Positions 1 through 10,176 of a stretch of DNA of 43,333 nt are shown here, piece after piece. Positions within the stretch are counted from its first letter, which is position 1. Every line of letters begins with the position of its first letter. The DNA lies in assembly GCA_900155495.1 (NCBI GenBank), contig FTLJ01000119.1, positions 1 to 43,333 of the forward strand, written 5' to 3'. A model generated the notes under the pieces. It was not told where the DNA came from. It ran no database searches and saw nothing but the letters and a program-made list of their open reading frames with translations. This stretch comes from Porogramme epimiltina (Eukaryota > Basidiomycota > Agaricomycetes > Polyporales > Polyporaceae). The translations under genes were made by a program, and so were the position numbers.

Positions 1-1830
1 CCCCCCCGCCCGCCCCCCCTCCTCCGCCTCGCCCTCGGGTAACTTATCGGATAGAAGTTAAATACCAAGCCCCTGTATACCATATGCAGCCCCGCTCGCA
101 GTCTGTATGTCTCTCTGTCTATCTGTCTGTCTGTTTGTATGTCAACTACCCTTTGTCTCCGTACCGCCTTCCGCGTTCCCGCCGTCTGTCATGCGCGCGC
201 GCCGTATGTCTGCCGGACGATCGCTTCCCCGCCCCGCGTGCGTCGCCCGCAGGCCCGTGGCGCACGATCCCCCGTCCCCGGTTCCCGGCCCTGCTATGTA
301 TAGCTAGCGCGGCCCTGGAGGCCTGAGGCCCTGCACTGCGCCGCGCACGCGCATGCGCATACGCAAGTACACCCGCGCGCGGAAAGGCACCGCGCGCCCG
401 CGCGCGAGCTGTTGTCGGAAGGCGCGCGGGGGTCGACGGACGTGAGTGCGCACACGTACGTCGTACGTTCTTACGTTCTTACGTTGCGGCGGGGGCCGGC
501 GTTTGTGGTGCTTAAGTGCCTTATCGCGATCGCTGCCCCTCGAGCTCCCCCTGGCCAGCTCCCGCACCCGCACCCGCCGCCGCCGCTTACTTTCGGACAC
601 ACACACAAGTGACGAGACGGGCGACGGGGCGGACGTAGTGCGAGGATCTGCGATCCGCGCGTCCACACTGCCGCCCTGGGTGCCCGGTGCCCTCCCCCTC
701 CGCCGGGCGCGCGGGCCCGGACCCCATGCGCGGGCGCGCCGTCGCTGGTTGGTTGCACATACATGGCAGGAAATAAATGTATTGCGCGGGGCATGCGTAT
801 GTACACGTACACGTACTACACGACGTCTGCACCCGGCGCGCGACAGGACGTGCGAGTCGGGCGTGGGCGGGCGAACGAGTAGGCGCGGGCGAGCAGGCGC
901 AGAAGTGCACATTGCGCGGGGGAGGGTGCGCGTGGGCCTGGGCCCTCCCACCGCAGACAATCAAGAGGAAGCCCCACGAAGAGGCGCGAGATTGGCGGAG
1001 CGGGACGCGTGGGGGCGCAAGCGAGGGAGGGGGGCGCCGTATTCAATTTATCCGCGGCGGTTCTTTCGAATCGAAGGACGACTTCTCGCAGACGGGCGGC
1101 GGGTGGAGGTGGAGGAGTGGAGGGGCGAGCCTCGAGGCCAGCGTGGGACACTGCACCCGACACGGCGGGTCCGTTCTGCTAGCTCGTGGCTCGCCGCGCG
1201 CGGAGAAGCCAGGCGGGGCGCCGCGCGCAGCCAATGCGCGCGGCGCGCGCGTATGGGCGCGCGCAGCAGCGAGGGAGGGCGCGGCGGTAGCGCGGCGCGC
1301 GGCGGTGCGGGGTGCGCGGACGCGGTTGGCCAACGCGGACGGTCGGCGCGCGGGATTTAGCTGAGTGCGCGCTGTTTGCGTAATGTGGACGTCGACGTGC
1401 GGGCGAATGGTGGCAGGGTGTGCGCCGCGGCGGCTTCGCGCGCGGGGCGCGCCTGGGCCCCTGTGTGCCCCCCTCCGACGCTAGCGTGTCGCCCCGCGGA
1501 GGGTCGTGAGGGCCCGCGGGCTTCGCGTGTGGGTCGTCGTGCCAATTGGAGGGTGCTCGGAGGGTGGTGTAATCCCCGGGGACGATGGAGGTGCTGGGCC
1601 TCGGCGCGCCTCTCTCTCTTTCGCTCGCTCAGGGATGAGACTCTCGTTCTATGTCGGGAATTTTTGGCCTCCGTTGCGTCGCGACGGCGGCGATCACCAT
1701 CTCGGAGGAATTTGGGGGTCGACAGCGTAGATGAAGACCGAGACTTGGCTGTTGTTCGCTCGGATTCTGGTGCTACTGGGTCCGTTTATATGGGACGGGG
1801 TCTTGCGCGCGCCGGTAAGGCGGGCTGGTA
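1..1830. other. GC-rich region without a supportable gene
   Basis: Very GC- and CpG-rich sequence with alternating CG tracts. It has long overlapping open frames on both strands that look like a by-product of composition (Arg/Pro/Ala/Gly-rich, no recognisable motif). I see no splice-consistent exon chain and no domain. It may be the 5' region of a gene lying off the left edge. Confidence 0.5.
101..142. repeat. (TCTG/TCTA)n tetranucleotide microsatellite
   Basis: Imperfect tandem TCTG/TCTA/TTTG units, read directly from the sequence. Confidence 0.8.
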
Positions 1831-3301
1831 GGGCGCGAAGACACTGGTGACAAATGCCACTTCGACCGACGGCTCCCGAATGCGAAGTTGTGCCATTTTG
1901 AAGTAGACGCGACCGCTACCATGTACGGCAGATGTATGCGCCTTCTGCTCGCCATGTTCGGACGCCACTGACATCATTATTGCGGCTACGGATACTCTTC
2001 AACATACGGTGGTGGAGCAGCGGCTGTTCCGCTGGATAGAACGAGATCCGTATGAGCATCGGTAGTGAGAAGGCACAAGACGCTATTACGAACGCACTCA
2101 CGCGGGTGCAGAGCAAACTGCCCAGACCGTAGGCGCTTCGAAGATGCACCGCGGCGACACGGCGGACGAGCCCCAATTTGAAGACCGCATACGCTCCCCC
2201 TGGAACGAGGAAGACGATGCTTGGTCCGTGTAAAGGGGCCGTCTCGAGACCCGCGCGAGCCGTGCGGCCACGGCACGGGAGTCGAGGCGGACGGCACGCT
2301 CCCGCAGTTCCGACACGGCGGCGGTGATAGCGTTGCACTTCTCTCGCCTCCTGTCACATGCGCGGAGTCCTGGTTAGGGCGTGTGCGCACAGCGCACATA
2401 GCGCGGAGCCCCCGCGCCTCTGGTGGAGAGAGACAAAGTCTATCGGAGCACGAGGTATTGGTTCGGACGGGGACACACCGCGTCGAAATGTGGCACATGC
2501 ATGGAAGGAGAACGATGGCGCGAGCCCTGCAGTCTCCACCGCTAGAAGCCCCAGGTGGTTGGAGCACGCGCGAGGCATCTGCCTCCCTCTAGGAGGCGTG
2601 GCGGAGGTCCGTGGAACGCGCTTCTGAGTTCTCAGCTCGATCGGTCCTGTGCCAAGTTGGACAAGGGGGTGAACCAGCTGACCTGCGTGCAGTAGACCGC
2701 GCCTTCTTACCAAGGAGATTCCCAGTTCGTTCCTCGGAGGTGGCTTCTAGCCTGAAGAAGGGTCTAGACACGAGGCGGGCCTATATCAAGAACCGAGGAG
2801 ATCGCGCTGCTCCTCAGGCTCACTCATCCCTGCCGAGACAGTTTTTGTGACATTAGAGAAGTTGAGCGGGGACCGAGGAGGACAAACTCACTTGTCGGTG
2901 TGAACGAATCGTGTCGTGTGGTAGCGAGGACGGAGGTCATGCTACGCGGGTTCGAACATGTGCTTGCAAGCAGGCAGTCAATGCAACAAACCATGGCAAA
3001 ATGTATGAAGCCCGGCCACCTCGCGTCGTACTACACTGTGGTTCATCAGCAACGGTGGCTCAGCGCTACGCCCAACTCACCTCTTCTTCGAAGTTCGTCT
3101 CTATGGTCGGCAGGTTTGCGATGTTCGATGGCCGCGTTGCCCTTTTGTTCTCCGCGGACATGTTCGACTATCTCGCGGCCATATGATGCGTCCGTTGGGC
3201 GTCGTACCCAAATGCCGTATCCGACAGTCAATCTCAATTGGCCTGTGAGCTTCGACGGCTCCGAGGCCGAGCAACATATCTGGAATTTGTCATGCTGCTA
3301 C
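1831..3301. other. Unassigned intergenic sequence
   Basis: GC content falls from the block to the left. A short minus-strand frame near 2100-2340 has a helical, Arg/Glu/Leu-rich look, but it has no recognisable family, no clear start context and no splice partners. I see no gene that I can support. Confidence 0.4.
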
Positions 3302-3483
3302 CTCGATCTATTCGAGGGCGAACTGCTTAGCCTGCAGCCAGAAGCAAGGGTAGACGAGATAGGGGGTGGTGGCGATGACGACGAGGGAGCAAGCTAGTTC
3401 TAGCGTGCTGAGGCGCAGCGATGAGCGCGCTTGGAGAGGATTATCTTCGCCGGCGCTTACCCAAACGTGCCGTCATTCCTTGC
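3302..3483 (+). repeat. Dispersed upstream block, copy 1 (second copy at 12507-12703)
   Basis: This roughly 180-nt stretch is clearly alike to 12507-12703. Both begin CTCGATCT, share GACGAACTGCTTAGCCTGCA-like and AGCGCTTGGAGAGGATTATC-like segments, and end CCGTCATTC. The second copy lies directly in front of effector-family gene A3. This one lies about 630 nt upstream of relic A1, so it probably marks the former 5' flank of a family member. A short frame in both reads LLSLQPEA.VDEI, but I cannot show that it is translated. Confidence 0.75.
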
Positions 3484-4015
3484 CGAAACGTCACTGGAGC
3501 CCGAGCGTCAACATACGGCCTCTCAAACCTTCTTCATTCGCTGCTGTACGTAAGTTTTGGGCGCGACGCACACATGCTGACACCCTCCTCATCATTGCGA
3601 CCCTAACGCAATGAATCCCTACAAAGCCGTGTCCGCGATTCTCGGAGAATTCTCCGCACAAGCAGCTGCCGAATCGTGTCGTACATCCTTGCAATTTGAC
3701 ATCATAGTGACAATACACCATGTCTGCATGACAACATGTCAGGAAATCGTCTCTGGAAGGATAACATCGCACAGATACGTACTTTTCCTCCAGTTATAGT
3801 CGGACAGCATGTGATGACGTCTCTGCAGAAACCACTATTCGCCGCATCCGCTGGCACTTCTGCTCCTCGTCTGAAAGTCTCTTCCAAGAAGACTCATCCA
3901 TGCTCTGTGTTTTTGAATGGAAATGGCTTCATTGTAGCTTGCCATGGCCTACTCTCCCTTCGACACTGATTATAGTTGCTGCTAGGTGGCGATGCTGAAA
4001 ACACGACCATCGCCA
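3484..4015. other. Unassigned sequence between two family-A upstream blocks
   Basis: No reading frame with a recognisable motif. It separates the block at 3302-3483 from the promoter-like block at 4016-4110. Confidence 0.35.
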
Positions 4016-4110
4016 CTATACTGTCTAGTATAGCTTGAAGTCAACGAGAGAATCGAGGTGGCGTGGAGAGGCATCGCCATTTAAGGAGGGGATCACGTGG
4101 CGGAGACTTC
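4016..4110 (+). promoter_or_regulatory. Conserved family-A promoter-like block with CACGTG box (copy 1)
   Basis: The block recurs before A2 (9949-10049) and A4 (19829-19905). Shared elements are a TATACTGTCTA-like start, the core GTCAACGAGAGAATCG, and GATCACGTG close to its end. The CACGTG at 4094-4099 is a palindromic E-box of the kind bound by bHLH factors. A role in transcription is inferred only from conservation and position. Confidence 0.55.
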
Positions 4111-4980
4111 GTGATAACCACGAACTCAGTTGTCTGTATGTATCATTGACTGTCAGCGGATTGTATATGCGGCTGAATTTCCTGCCAGATTTGACACAGA
4201 AAGGGTGTTACCGCTCAAGGCGAACATTATCAAAGAGGACAATAAACATACGAGTATCGTGGTTCTTTCGTCGGAAGTCGGTGGATGCCTCAAGACATCG
4301 TTCGCTTGTTGAGAGACAGAGACGGCTATATGGCCGATCTGCAAGGAGCCTGGAACCGCCGCCCGGTTGGACATCATCCACCTCCTGACCGCTCCATTCC
4401 TCACTGCTAGATATTAGTCTGACCCTCCTGACTTCGCACTGGTTCAAAAACAAGACATCGAGGAGAATCCTGAAGACATAAAAGACGACCGATAAATTTT
4501 CACACTCCGGGGGACGCTAGCTGCCGAGCTCTTGAGGAAAATGCTGCCGACACCCTTGAATGATGGATCTCGAGATATCTTCCAGGCTTGTGGCACCGCT
4601 AGTCCATACACCGCTACCCTTTCTGGATACGTCTTCAAGAACATTGCCCTACCCTTCATAAGCGGTCCGTCCTTGTCTACTGACATTCTTTCATTGGGAC
4701 TATTTGCGTCCATGGCGATGCTCGAGCTGTAAGACGCAGGGAAGTTCCTTTACCACTTCGTCTACACCCCTCTCTACCAGACGCAACCGACCCTCTCCGT
4801 GGAGTTGCCCCGGTCCTCGCAGGCACCAAGCCCCCCACATTCCCCATCGAGACTACTGGTCATTCCCAGGATAGTTACGAGGTACAGGCGACTTTGTCGT
4901 CGTAACTCTCGAGGGCTGTTATGTCACTGTAGCTCCAAACAATGCTCTGTTCGACGCTCGTCGCGCCGAGCTCTGAAGAC
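4111..4980 (+). pseudogene. CR-effector-like family A relic A1 (both ends deleted)
   Basis: The sequence jumps from the promoter-like block straight into the last bases of what is exon 3 in A2/A3 and the following intron. Exons 1, 2 and nearly all of exon 3, including the Walker A motif, are therefore missing. The rest follows exon 4 of A2 and A4 (frames resembling FETEG, LSSEVGGC and the ILSLGLFA region), but it is broken by stops and frameshifts. At about 4957, just after the codons for the nuclease-domain FDA motif, the sequence jumps again to the 3' flank seen behind A4. It cannot encode a working protein. Confidence 0.8.
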
Positions 4981-5690
4981 CTCCGGCAAGACGCGAGCGG
5001 CGACGGATCCTGCAAGTTCGCCTGTGCGATGTGCGGTGTAAGTTTGTCGTGCGTGGAGTATATATCCTCACTGACCTCCACAGCTCGCATTTAGACACGC
5101 TACGCGTGGACACCGTGGCTCGCCTCTCTCCTCTTGCTTACCACCGACGCGTATGTCTACCCCAACGTCAGCGATCGTCAAACCAAAGAGGGCGGGCCGG
5201 AAGGCCACAAAGCAGCTGGCTACCTATAGCTGGTTAAATCAGTGACAGGCGTACGCCGGTGGGTGATACCGAGCCTCAGCTACTCTTTGCGGCGTCGAGG
5301 CCCGAGGGGTTCCTTTACCTACAAGCTGTGCGAGGTGGCAGGGTCTTGGAACAACGATGTTTCTTTCGGCTGTACCAGACTTCTGCTTCTCAAGCCTTAT
5401 TTTAGCTCGTACGGCTTTCCCAGATTCCTAGTGTTTCTGTAGCGACTCGCAACTCTCCCCGTGTCCTTACACTACACGATGCTTGATAATTTAGGTTGAA
5501 GGCGCACGAGAATCATGTTACGGTGTTGCACGGTGAACGCTCAATGCCAACGTGAAGCTTTCCAGCTGTAAGTCGCTGTAGGGAGAATGCAGAGACGGAA
5601 TTCATGCCAGCAACGGGCAAGTGAGTTGATCTGATCTTATCGACCTGTTGCGAGAGGCTTTGGGGAAATAAGGATACTCAAAGGTAGAAG
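4981..5690 (+). repeat. Family-A 3' flank of relic A1
   Basis: Noncoding sequence that repeats pieces of the flanks behind A3 and A4. The stretch near 4967-5040 matches 21890-21965. The part around 5180-5390 resembles 14405-14590. The element near 5428-5452 (TAGTGTTTCTGTAGCGACTC) recurs near 14830 and 22221. Frames in it are full of stops. Confidence 0.6.
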
Positions 5691-5694
5691 AAAA

Positions 5695-5756
5695 ATAAAT
5701 ATTGAGACCCGTAGGTCTACCACTCCGGGAAAGCGTGTCATCCTTGTGCAGGGGCC

Positions 5757-5787
<31 letters not shown>

Positions 5788-5811
5788 TTCGTATGTCACC
5801 CCGAAGGGGAC
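5695..5811 (-). ncRNA. U6 spliceosomal snRNA
   Basis: U6 is the catalytic RNA of the spliceosome and is normally transcribed by RNA polymerase III. Read on the minus strand, the sequence has a 5' stem-loop (CCCC-TTCG-GGGG), then the invariant core with AAATTGGAACGATACAGAGA (containing the ACAGAGA box), GATTAGCATGGCCCCTGC (containing the AGC triad) and AAGGATGACACGC. A short hairpin and a T-rich run ending TTTTT follow, fitting a Pol III terminator. The core is uninterrupted, so there is no U6 intron of the kind reported in some basidiomycetes. The 5' end was chosen at the base of the stem-loop. I could not find a convincing upstream TATA box or a B box, so expression is unproven. Confidence 0.9.
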
Positions 5812-6093
5812 ATCCGTTGTTGGAGGAGCGGCTGCCCACAGCGCCGACTCTTGCATTTTGCTCAGCCCGCGGGTCTTTCGGCGCTTGTGTGAGGTCATCC
5901 CCCGGCCACGGCACCATTCAGAGCCCGGCTGCTTCTTGCCCAGTGACCATCTAGCGACCCCCGCTGCGCCTGTCTAATGCTGTCGAGCAATCACACATCT
6001 TTCCTCAGTACCGTCCGTTCTGCATCGGACACCTCCATGGAGTTCTTCCCCGACCACTCTCATATTGTTAGCTGAAGCCCGCGGACTGCTAAG
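5812..6093. other. U6 upstream region and spacer
   Basis: Lies upstream of the minus-strand U6 gene and before the acyl-CoA oxidase relic. Its open frames match no family. It should hold the U6 promoter, but I recognise no element. Confidence 0.35.
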
Positions 6094-7898
6094 ATGGAGA
6101 CGGTAGCGACCCAGAATATGCTATACATGAAGGAGGCGCGAGGACAAGCTAGTGTTGACGCTTGGCCGTTACACGATTTGCTATGGGGTACGTCTTACAA
6201 CCTTATGATGTTGGCTTTGGGGAGGGCTGAGCTCAGCACAGGAGAGAGTGAGTGGATGGTCTGGCAGCACGTACATGACGTCTTATCCAAGGACCCGGTT
6301 TTCGACAAGTCTTGCAGGTACGTGGTACGCCATACACTTAGGTAGCGTATTCCAACTTATCATTGCATAGGTCGTTCCCCGCGCGCAGGAACATGTACCG
6401 ACGCGCTATGGCGTTGACCAGTCGCTTACGCGAACTGCAAGACCTCCATGGATTTTCTACCCCAATACTGCAGGTGATTGAAGTGCCGCGTCTAAACCCG
6501 AGTCGCATGATGAATGACCTATTGCAGCATTTGAACCTATTATTCGTTCTAAAGGCTGGCCTCAGCTCAAGCCTCACAAGTACACGGAGGTCATAGAGAG
6601 GCGGGGCATTTATGGGTACGTTTGTTCGTTTTCAGCCTCTCCCCCACTCCAGCATCGCTCAACTGTCCCCTGGATGTTGCAGGGCGTATCTCCAGACAGA
6701 GCTCAGTCACGGAATGAACCTTACCTCGCTGGAGACTACCACAACATACATCCCTGCTGCTCAAGAGTTTGAGATCCACTCCCCGACGCTTACAAGCAGC
6801 AAGTGGTGTGCGCTCGGCAAGACCGCGGCGCACAGCGTCGTTTAAGCGCGCCTTATTCTCCCCTCTGGCAAAGATGTCGGCTCGCGTCTCTTCTTCGTTC
6901 AACTCCGGTCTCTTAAAGATCATCAGGCCTTGCCAGGGGCCACCGTCATTGACGACATTGGTGTGTTGTGTGCTCTGTTCTGCGGACTCGTGCTGATTTG
7001 GTTGCAGGTCCCAAAGCTATGGGAGGGTACAACGCGGTTGACAACGGCTATGCAAGGTTCAATCACGCCCGTGTCCCCCGCGAGCAAATGTTGTCTGCTT
7101 TCGCTTCCATCACGCCGGAAGGAGAGTATGTGAAACCCCCTCATTCTAAACTTAGCTATGGTGGGGTGAGGGAACATCCTTCACATTCTCGGTCTCGTAT
7201 TCACTTCGCGTCTGCACAGATGCTTTACATTCGCTCCAAGTAAGCTCTTCCCCTCTGGCGGTTGTAGGGCATATACCCACTGTCGTAATGTACACAACAT
7301 GGCGAACCAAGCTGGCTGGGCATTCGCGAAAGGTAATTATGCTCTTTCGCTGCATGAAAACACCCCAGCTAATGACTATCTCTCGTAGGCATCACAATAG
7401 TGCTACGGTATGCGACAGCTCGACGCCAAGGCACGAAGGGCAAAGACGGACTCGAATGCCAAGTCATTACATACTTTTTCATCTATCACCGCCTATTCCC
7501 TATCCTCGCCCATACCTACGTGTCCATCCGACTCGAGCGTAATCTCGTACGCACATCAATCGCATGATACGAGCCTCCTTCTCATGACAGCGTGTTCAGA
7601 GGGAAGCCTTCTCCGAACTCCCCGACCTTGCGTCAGGTGACACTTCTATACTCGCTGAGATGCACGCCACGACGTCCGGCTTCAAAGTCCTCGCCAGTAC
7701 AACTGCGATCCGTGGCCTCGAGACAGCCCGGCGCTCGATGGGCGGGTACGGCTTCAGCGATTTTGGGGGTGTCGGCAGGCTCTACGTCGACTATGTCCCC
7801 GCAGCGACGTACGCCCTTTCCCCACGCACACGTCCGTCCACTGACACCCACACCTACCCTCGCACAGGTACGAAGAGGAGAACTTCGTGCTCGACTAA
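6094..7898 (+). pseudogene. Acyl-CoA oxidase (peroxisomal beta-oxidation), decayed
   Basis: Acyl-CoA oxidases carry out the first, FAD-dependent step of peroxisomal beta-oxidation. Pieces of the family appear in order across plausible short introns (for example 6316-6370, 6616-6681 and 6961-7010). They include SKDPVFDKS, YLQTELSHGMNL followed by LETTTTY (the region that contacts FAD and substrate), HSPTLTSSKW, GGYNAVDNGYARF, VPREQMLSAFA, YVKPPHSKLSYGG, LRYATARRQG, YHRLFPILA, LAEMHATTSGFK and GGYGFSDFGG. The frame is broken by TAA at 6843-6845, TAA at 7896-7898 where the family usually has Gln after the Tyr-Glu-x-x-Asn-x-Val-Leu motif, a probable deletion after SKW, and a TGA near 7566. The C-terminal alpha-helical domain is not recognisable. 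It is probably non-functional; alternative splicing around the stops seems unlikely because they sit inside conserved exons. Confidence 0.85.
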
Positions 7899-8328
7899 AA
7901 GCATCAAGCCGATGCTTCGACGTGGCCGAGGCCTGTTAGGATGGCCAGTGTTGTGATGCATTCGAAGTCGTGGTCTGGATGCATAGCATGCACACACAGC
8001 TTAGAACTTTCGAGGAACAGGCCGAGGGTACGCAGACGCACCCACTGAACTTCGAGCATGGCGTAAAGTAGGCCTATCAAGGTGGAGTAGACGCGGCGTC
8101 TCGAACAGATTAAAGCTCCGACGACCGTAGCTTCTAAACGGAGTTCCAATTGTCCCCACCACGCTGGCGCCGAATCTTCCAGTTTCGATCCACTCTCCTA
8201 CATCGCAGCCGCTACCAGCTTTCAGGCTTGCATTCCGCCTCATTCGTTCAAGAATATTAGTAAGAAATAGACACTCACTCCTCTTCTATTGACACTGTAA
8301 ATCTCATGTTTGTCATCAGACACGAACT
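7899..8328. other. Spacer after the oxidase relic
   Basis: It could hold the eroded end of the oxidase gene, but no C-terminal motif is visible. Minus-strand frames here are short and unrecognised. Confidence 0.35.
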
Positions 8329-9384
8329 ATGGTGTCCGCCATATCACTCTGCGGGTGGGCTCTTTGGAGGCTTGTCCCTTCTATGTTACGGCTGCGATTC
8401 TACCGATTCTTGGAACGTTATGGGAAGGATACGACTTCCTTAAGGGTCAAAAGGCTACCCTTTGGCCTGATTTTGAAGTACGTCCCCCTGCGGAACGGCC
8501 TCATGGAGGCGAATAATACCCGTTTCGTGGCCACTCGCACATCTGTACCCGCTCCTCGCATCTTGGACGTCATTCCTTTCTCTGCCGACAACATGGAGCG
8601 GTGCGCCCTCGTCATGACCCGAATAGAAGGCCTACCTCTCAACGAATGGCTTTTCGCGGGTCATGTAGTCGAGCCTCCTGGCCGAGCAGAATTGATGGAT
8701 CGGATGGCAGACCTCATGGCCAAGTCTGACATAGACGCATTGCCCGAAGTCTTCGCGAAGATCAAGGATATGCCCCCGCCTACTGTTATTCTGTCCGACT
8801 GTCAAGAACTCATGGCCGATCTACGAATAGCATTCCGAGAACTTAGGTCCCTCCCGCCAGCCGTCCCTGGTGTCGTTTCCGGGCTCTCCGGGGCGCCAGT
8901 CCTCAGCATGCGCTGTGGAGATGATGCTTTCATGGGGCCATGCAATCAGCAGGAGTTCAAGGACGCCATCTTTGCGCAAGCTGGCTTCCATCACCGGCTA
9001 CCCGGTCTCCAACGCCTGGCTGCCCCCGTCAACGCCAAAGCACACCAGGTCTGCTTCACGCACGCTGACTTGGCGGGGCGAAACGTGATCGTCAAGGACG
9101 GGAGGCTCGCGGGGATCATCGATTGGGAGACGGCGGGGTGGTATCCGGAGTATTGGGAAAGGACGATGATGGAGTTCCACATGATACACGAGCCGGTGAT
9201 GCAGCAATTCTGGGACGCGACGCAGCTCTTCGGGCCGGACGCGTACGAAGACGAGCTTGCGCTGGAATGGGCTTTATGGGGATGCACAGGAACAACAGCG
9301 GTGGCAAACGACTCCGGTGATGATCTCTCGTGTCCTCGGTGGGTGTATCCATTTATTTATTTTTTAGCTACGAGGGCTAACTGA
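8329..9384 (+). CDS. APH-like phosphotransferase / kinase-like domain protein
   Basis: A 351-residue, apparently intronless protein of the fungal aminoglycoside-phosphotransferase-like group (protein-kinase-like fold). Visible family features, N to C, are: LPFGLILKY followed by EANNTRFVATRTSVPAPR (the segment where this group has its small-lobe helix); ALVMTRIEGLPLNEW, a hinge-like stretch; CFTHADLAGRNVIV, the catalytic loop with the H-x-D...N pattern (Asp as base, Asn for metal); and GIIDWETAGWYPEYWE, whose Asp is the metal-binding residue equivalent to DFG. The length is normal for the family and all key residues are present. These proteins are highly multiplied in Agaricomycetes and their substrates are mostly unknown, so resistance to aminoglycosides should not be assumed. 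The start at 8329 keeps the entire recognisable N-terminal region; the last 20 or so residues could be altered by a small unrecognised intron. Confidence 0.88.
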   Translation: MVSAISLCGWALWRLVPSMLRLRFYRFLERYGKDTTSLRVKRLPFGLILKYVPLRNGLMEANNTRFVATRTSVPAPRILDVIPFSADNMERCALVMTRIEGLPLNEWLFAGHVVEPPGRAELMDRMADLMAKSDIDALPEVFAKIKDMPPPTVILSDCQELMADLRIAFRELRSLPPAVPGVVSGLSGAPVLSMRCGDDAFMGPCNQQEFKDAIFAQAGFHHRLPGLQRLAAPVNAKAHQVCFTHADLAGRNVIVKDGRLAGIIDWETAGWYPEYWERTMMEFHMIHEPVMQQFWDATQLFGPDAYEDELALEWALWGCTGTTAVANDSGDDLSCPRWVYPFIYFLATRAN

Positions 9385-9948
9385 GACTCTCTTATAGTAT
9401 TAGGAAACGATAGGGACAGAGGAATAGGGATCCCTCGACGCGCCACATCTCTTTCGCAGTAGAGACGTATGTTTGTACCATTCCATCGTTTTACTCAATC
9501 CCGCGCTGTCGAGAATTGGGCAGTGAATGCAGATATTTCTCTTCGCGCCATTTTGGAGTTCAGCGTACACATAGAAAGTATTGTGGAGACATTTTCGTGA
9601 GTGCGAAGTTGCATGTGCCACACATTGTAGTAGTGATCTAGTGTCGAGATGCAAGGGCCGAACCGACTCGACTTCTACCAGTATTAGGAAACCATAACCA
9701 TAAAGTCTCCCGATGCCCAATGCCACTCCTACGCTCGCAAGAGCCTCACTCGTATTTATATTTTTGCTAGGCTACTGACCCGTGTCGGGGCTGAGGCCAC
9801 GCTGCTGATCCTGTGGAATGCAACAGTGCCCAGCCGGACGTAGCTTTAAACCTTGCTAGTGTCAGAAAATTGGAGCCCCTCTGGAGACGAGGACGACCCT
9901 GGTTATGAGTGTCGATAGGTGATGATACTGGAACATGAACATCGCCTT
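9385..9948. other. Spacer between the APH-like gene and the A2 promoter block
   Basis: No supportable gene. A 108-codon minus-strand frame (9400-9726) shows no motif. Confidence 0.4.
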
Positions 9949-10049
9949 TATGCTGTCTATTATAGCTGAAAGTCAGCGAGAGAATCGAGATGGCGTGGAG
10001 AGCATCGATATCACCGTTTTAAGTAGGGGATCACGTGGCGGAGACTCCA
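9949..10049 (+). promoter_or_regulatory. Conserved family-A promoter-like block with CACGTG box (copy 2)
   Basis: Close match to 4016-4110: TATGCTGTCTATTATAGCT, then AGTCAGCGAGAGAATCGAGA, TGGCGTGGAGAG and GGGGATCACGTGGCGGAGAC. The CACGTG palindrome is at 10032-10037, about 140 nt ahead of the A2 start codon. Confidence 0.6.
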
Positions 10050-10073
10050 TGGAAGACGCCAGCACGCGCGGGC

Positions 10074-10110
10074 CGCGGCGCTCAGTCCTCGATCTTGTAC
10101 ACCTCCTGCA
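10074..10110 (-). repeat. 37-bp copy of the acyl-CoA synthetase 3' end
   Basis: Identical over 37 bp to 15545-15581, the last coding exon (eight codons ending in TGA) plus adjoining bases of the minus-strand acyl-CoA synthetase. In this copy the minus strand also ends an AG before the eight codons. Flanking sequences on both sides differ. It lies between the promoter-like block and the A2 start. Confidence 0.8.
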
Positions 10111-10176
10111 AGTTCACCGTCGGCCTCTATCCTCTCCTCCCCGTACACCTGTACCTCTTCGAACCAGATATCCACT

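Noticed and set aside
446..1360. 304-codon plus-strand open frame in the GC-rich left end
   Set aside because: All frames on both strands are long here because of GC composition; the translation is Arg/Gly/Ala-rich with no motif.
2100..2340. Minus-strand frame with helical Arg/Glu/Leu-rich sequence, and a short plus-strand frame starting MHRGDTADEP
   Set aside because: Neither has splice partners, family motifs or a repeat copy elsewhere in the window.
2940..2975. GGGTTCGAAC resembling a tRNA B box
   Set aside because: No A box at the right distance and no cloverleaf could be drawn on either strand.
5602..5898. 98-codon minus-strand frame across the U6 locus
   Set aside because: It is the translation of the U6 RNA sequence itself.
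9340..9367. Possible small intron near the end of the APH-like gene
   Set aside because: At 28 nt it is too short, and the uninterrupted frame already ends normally.
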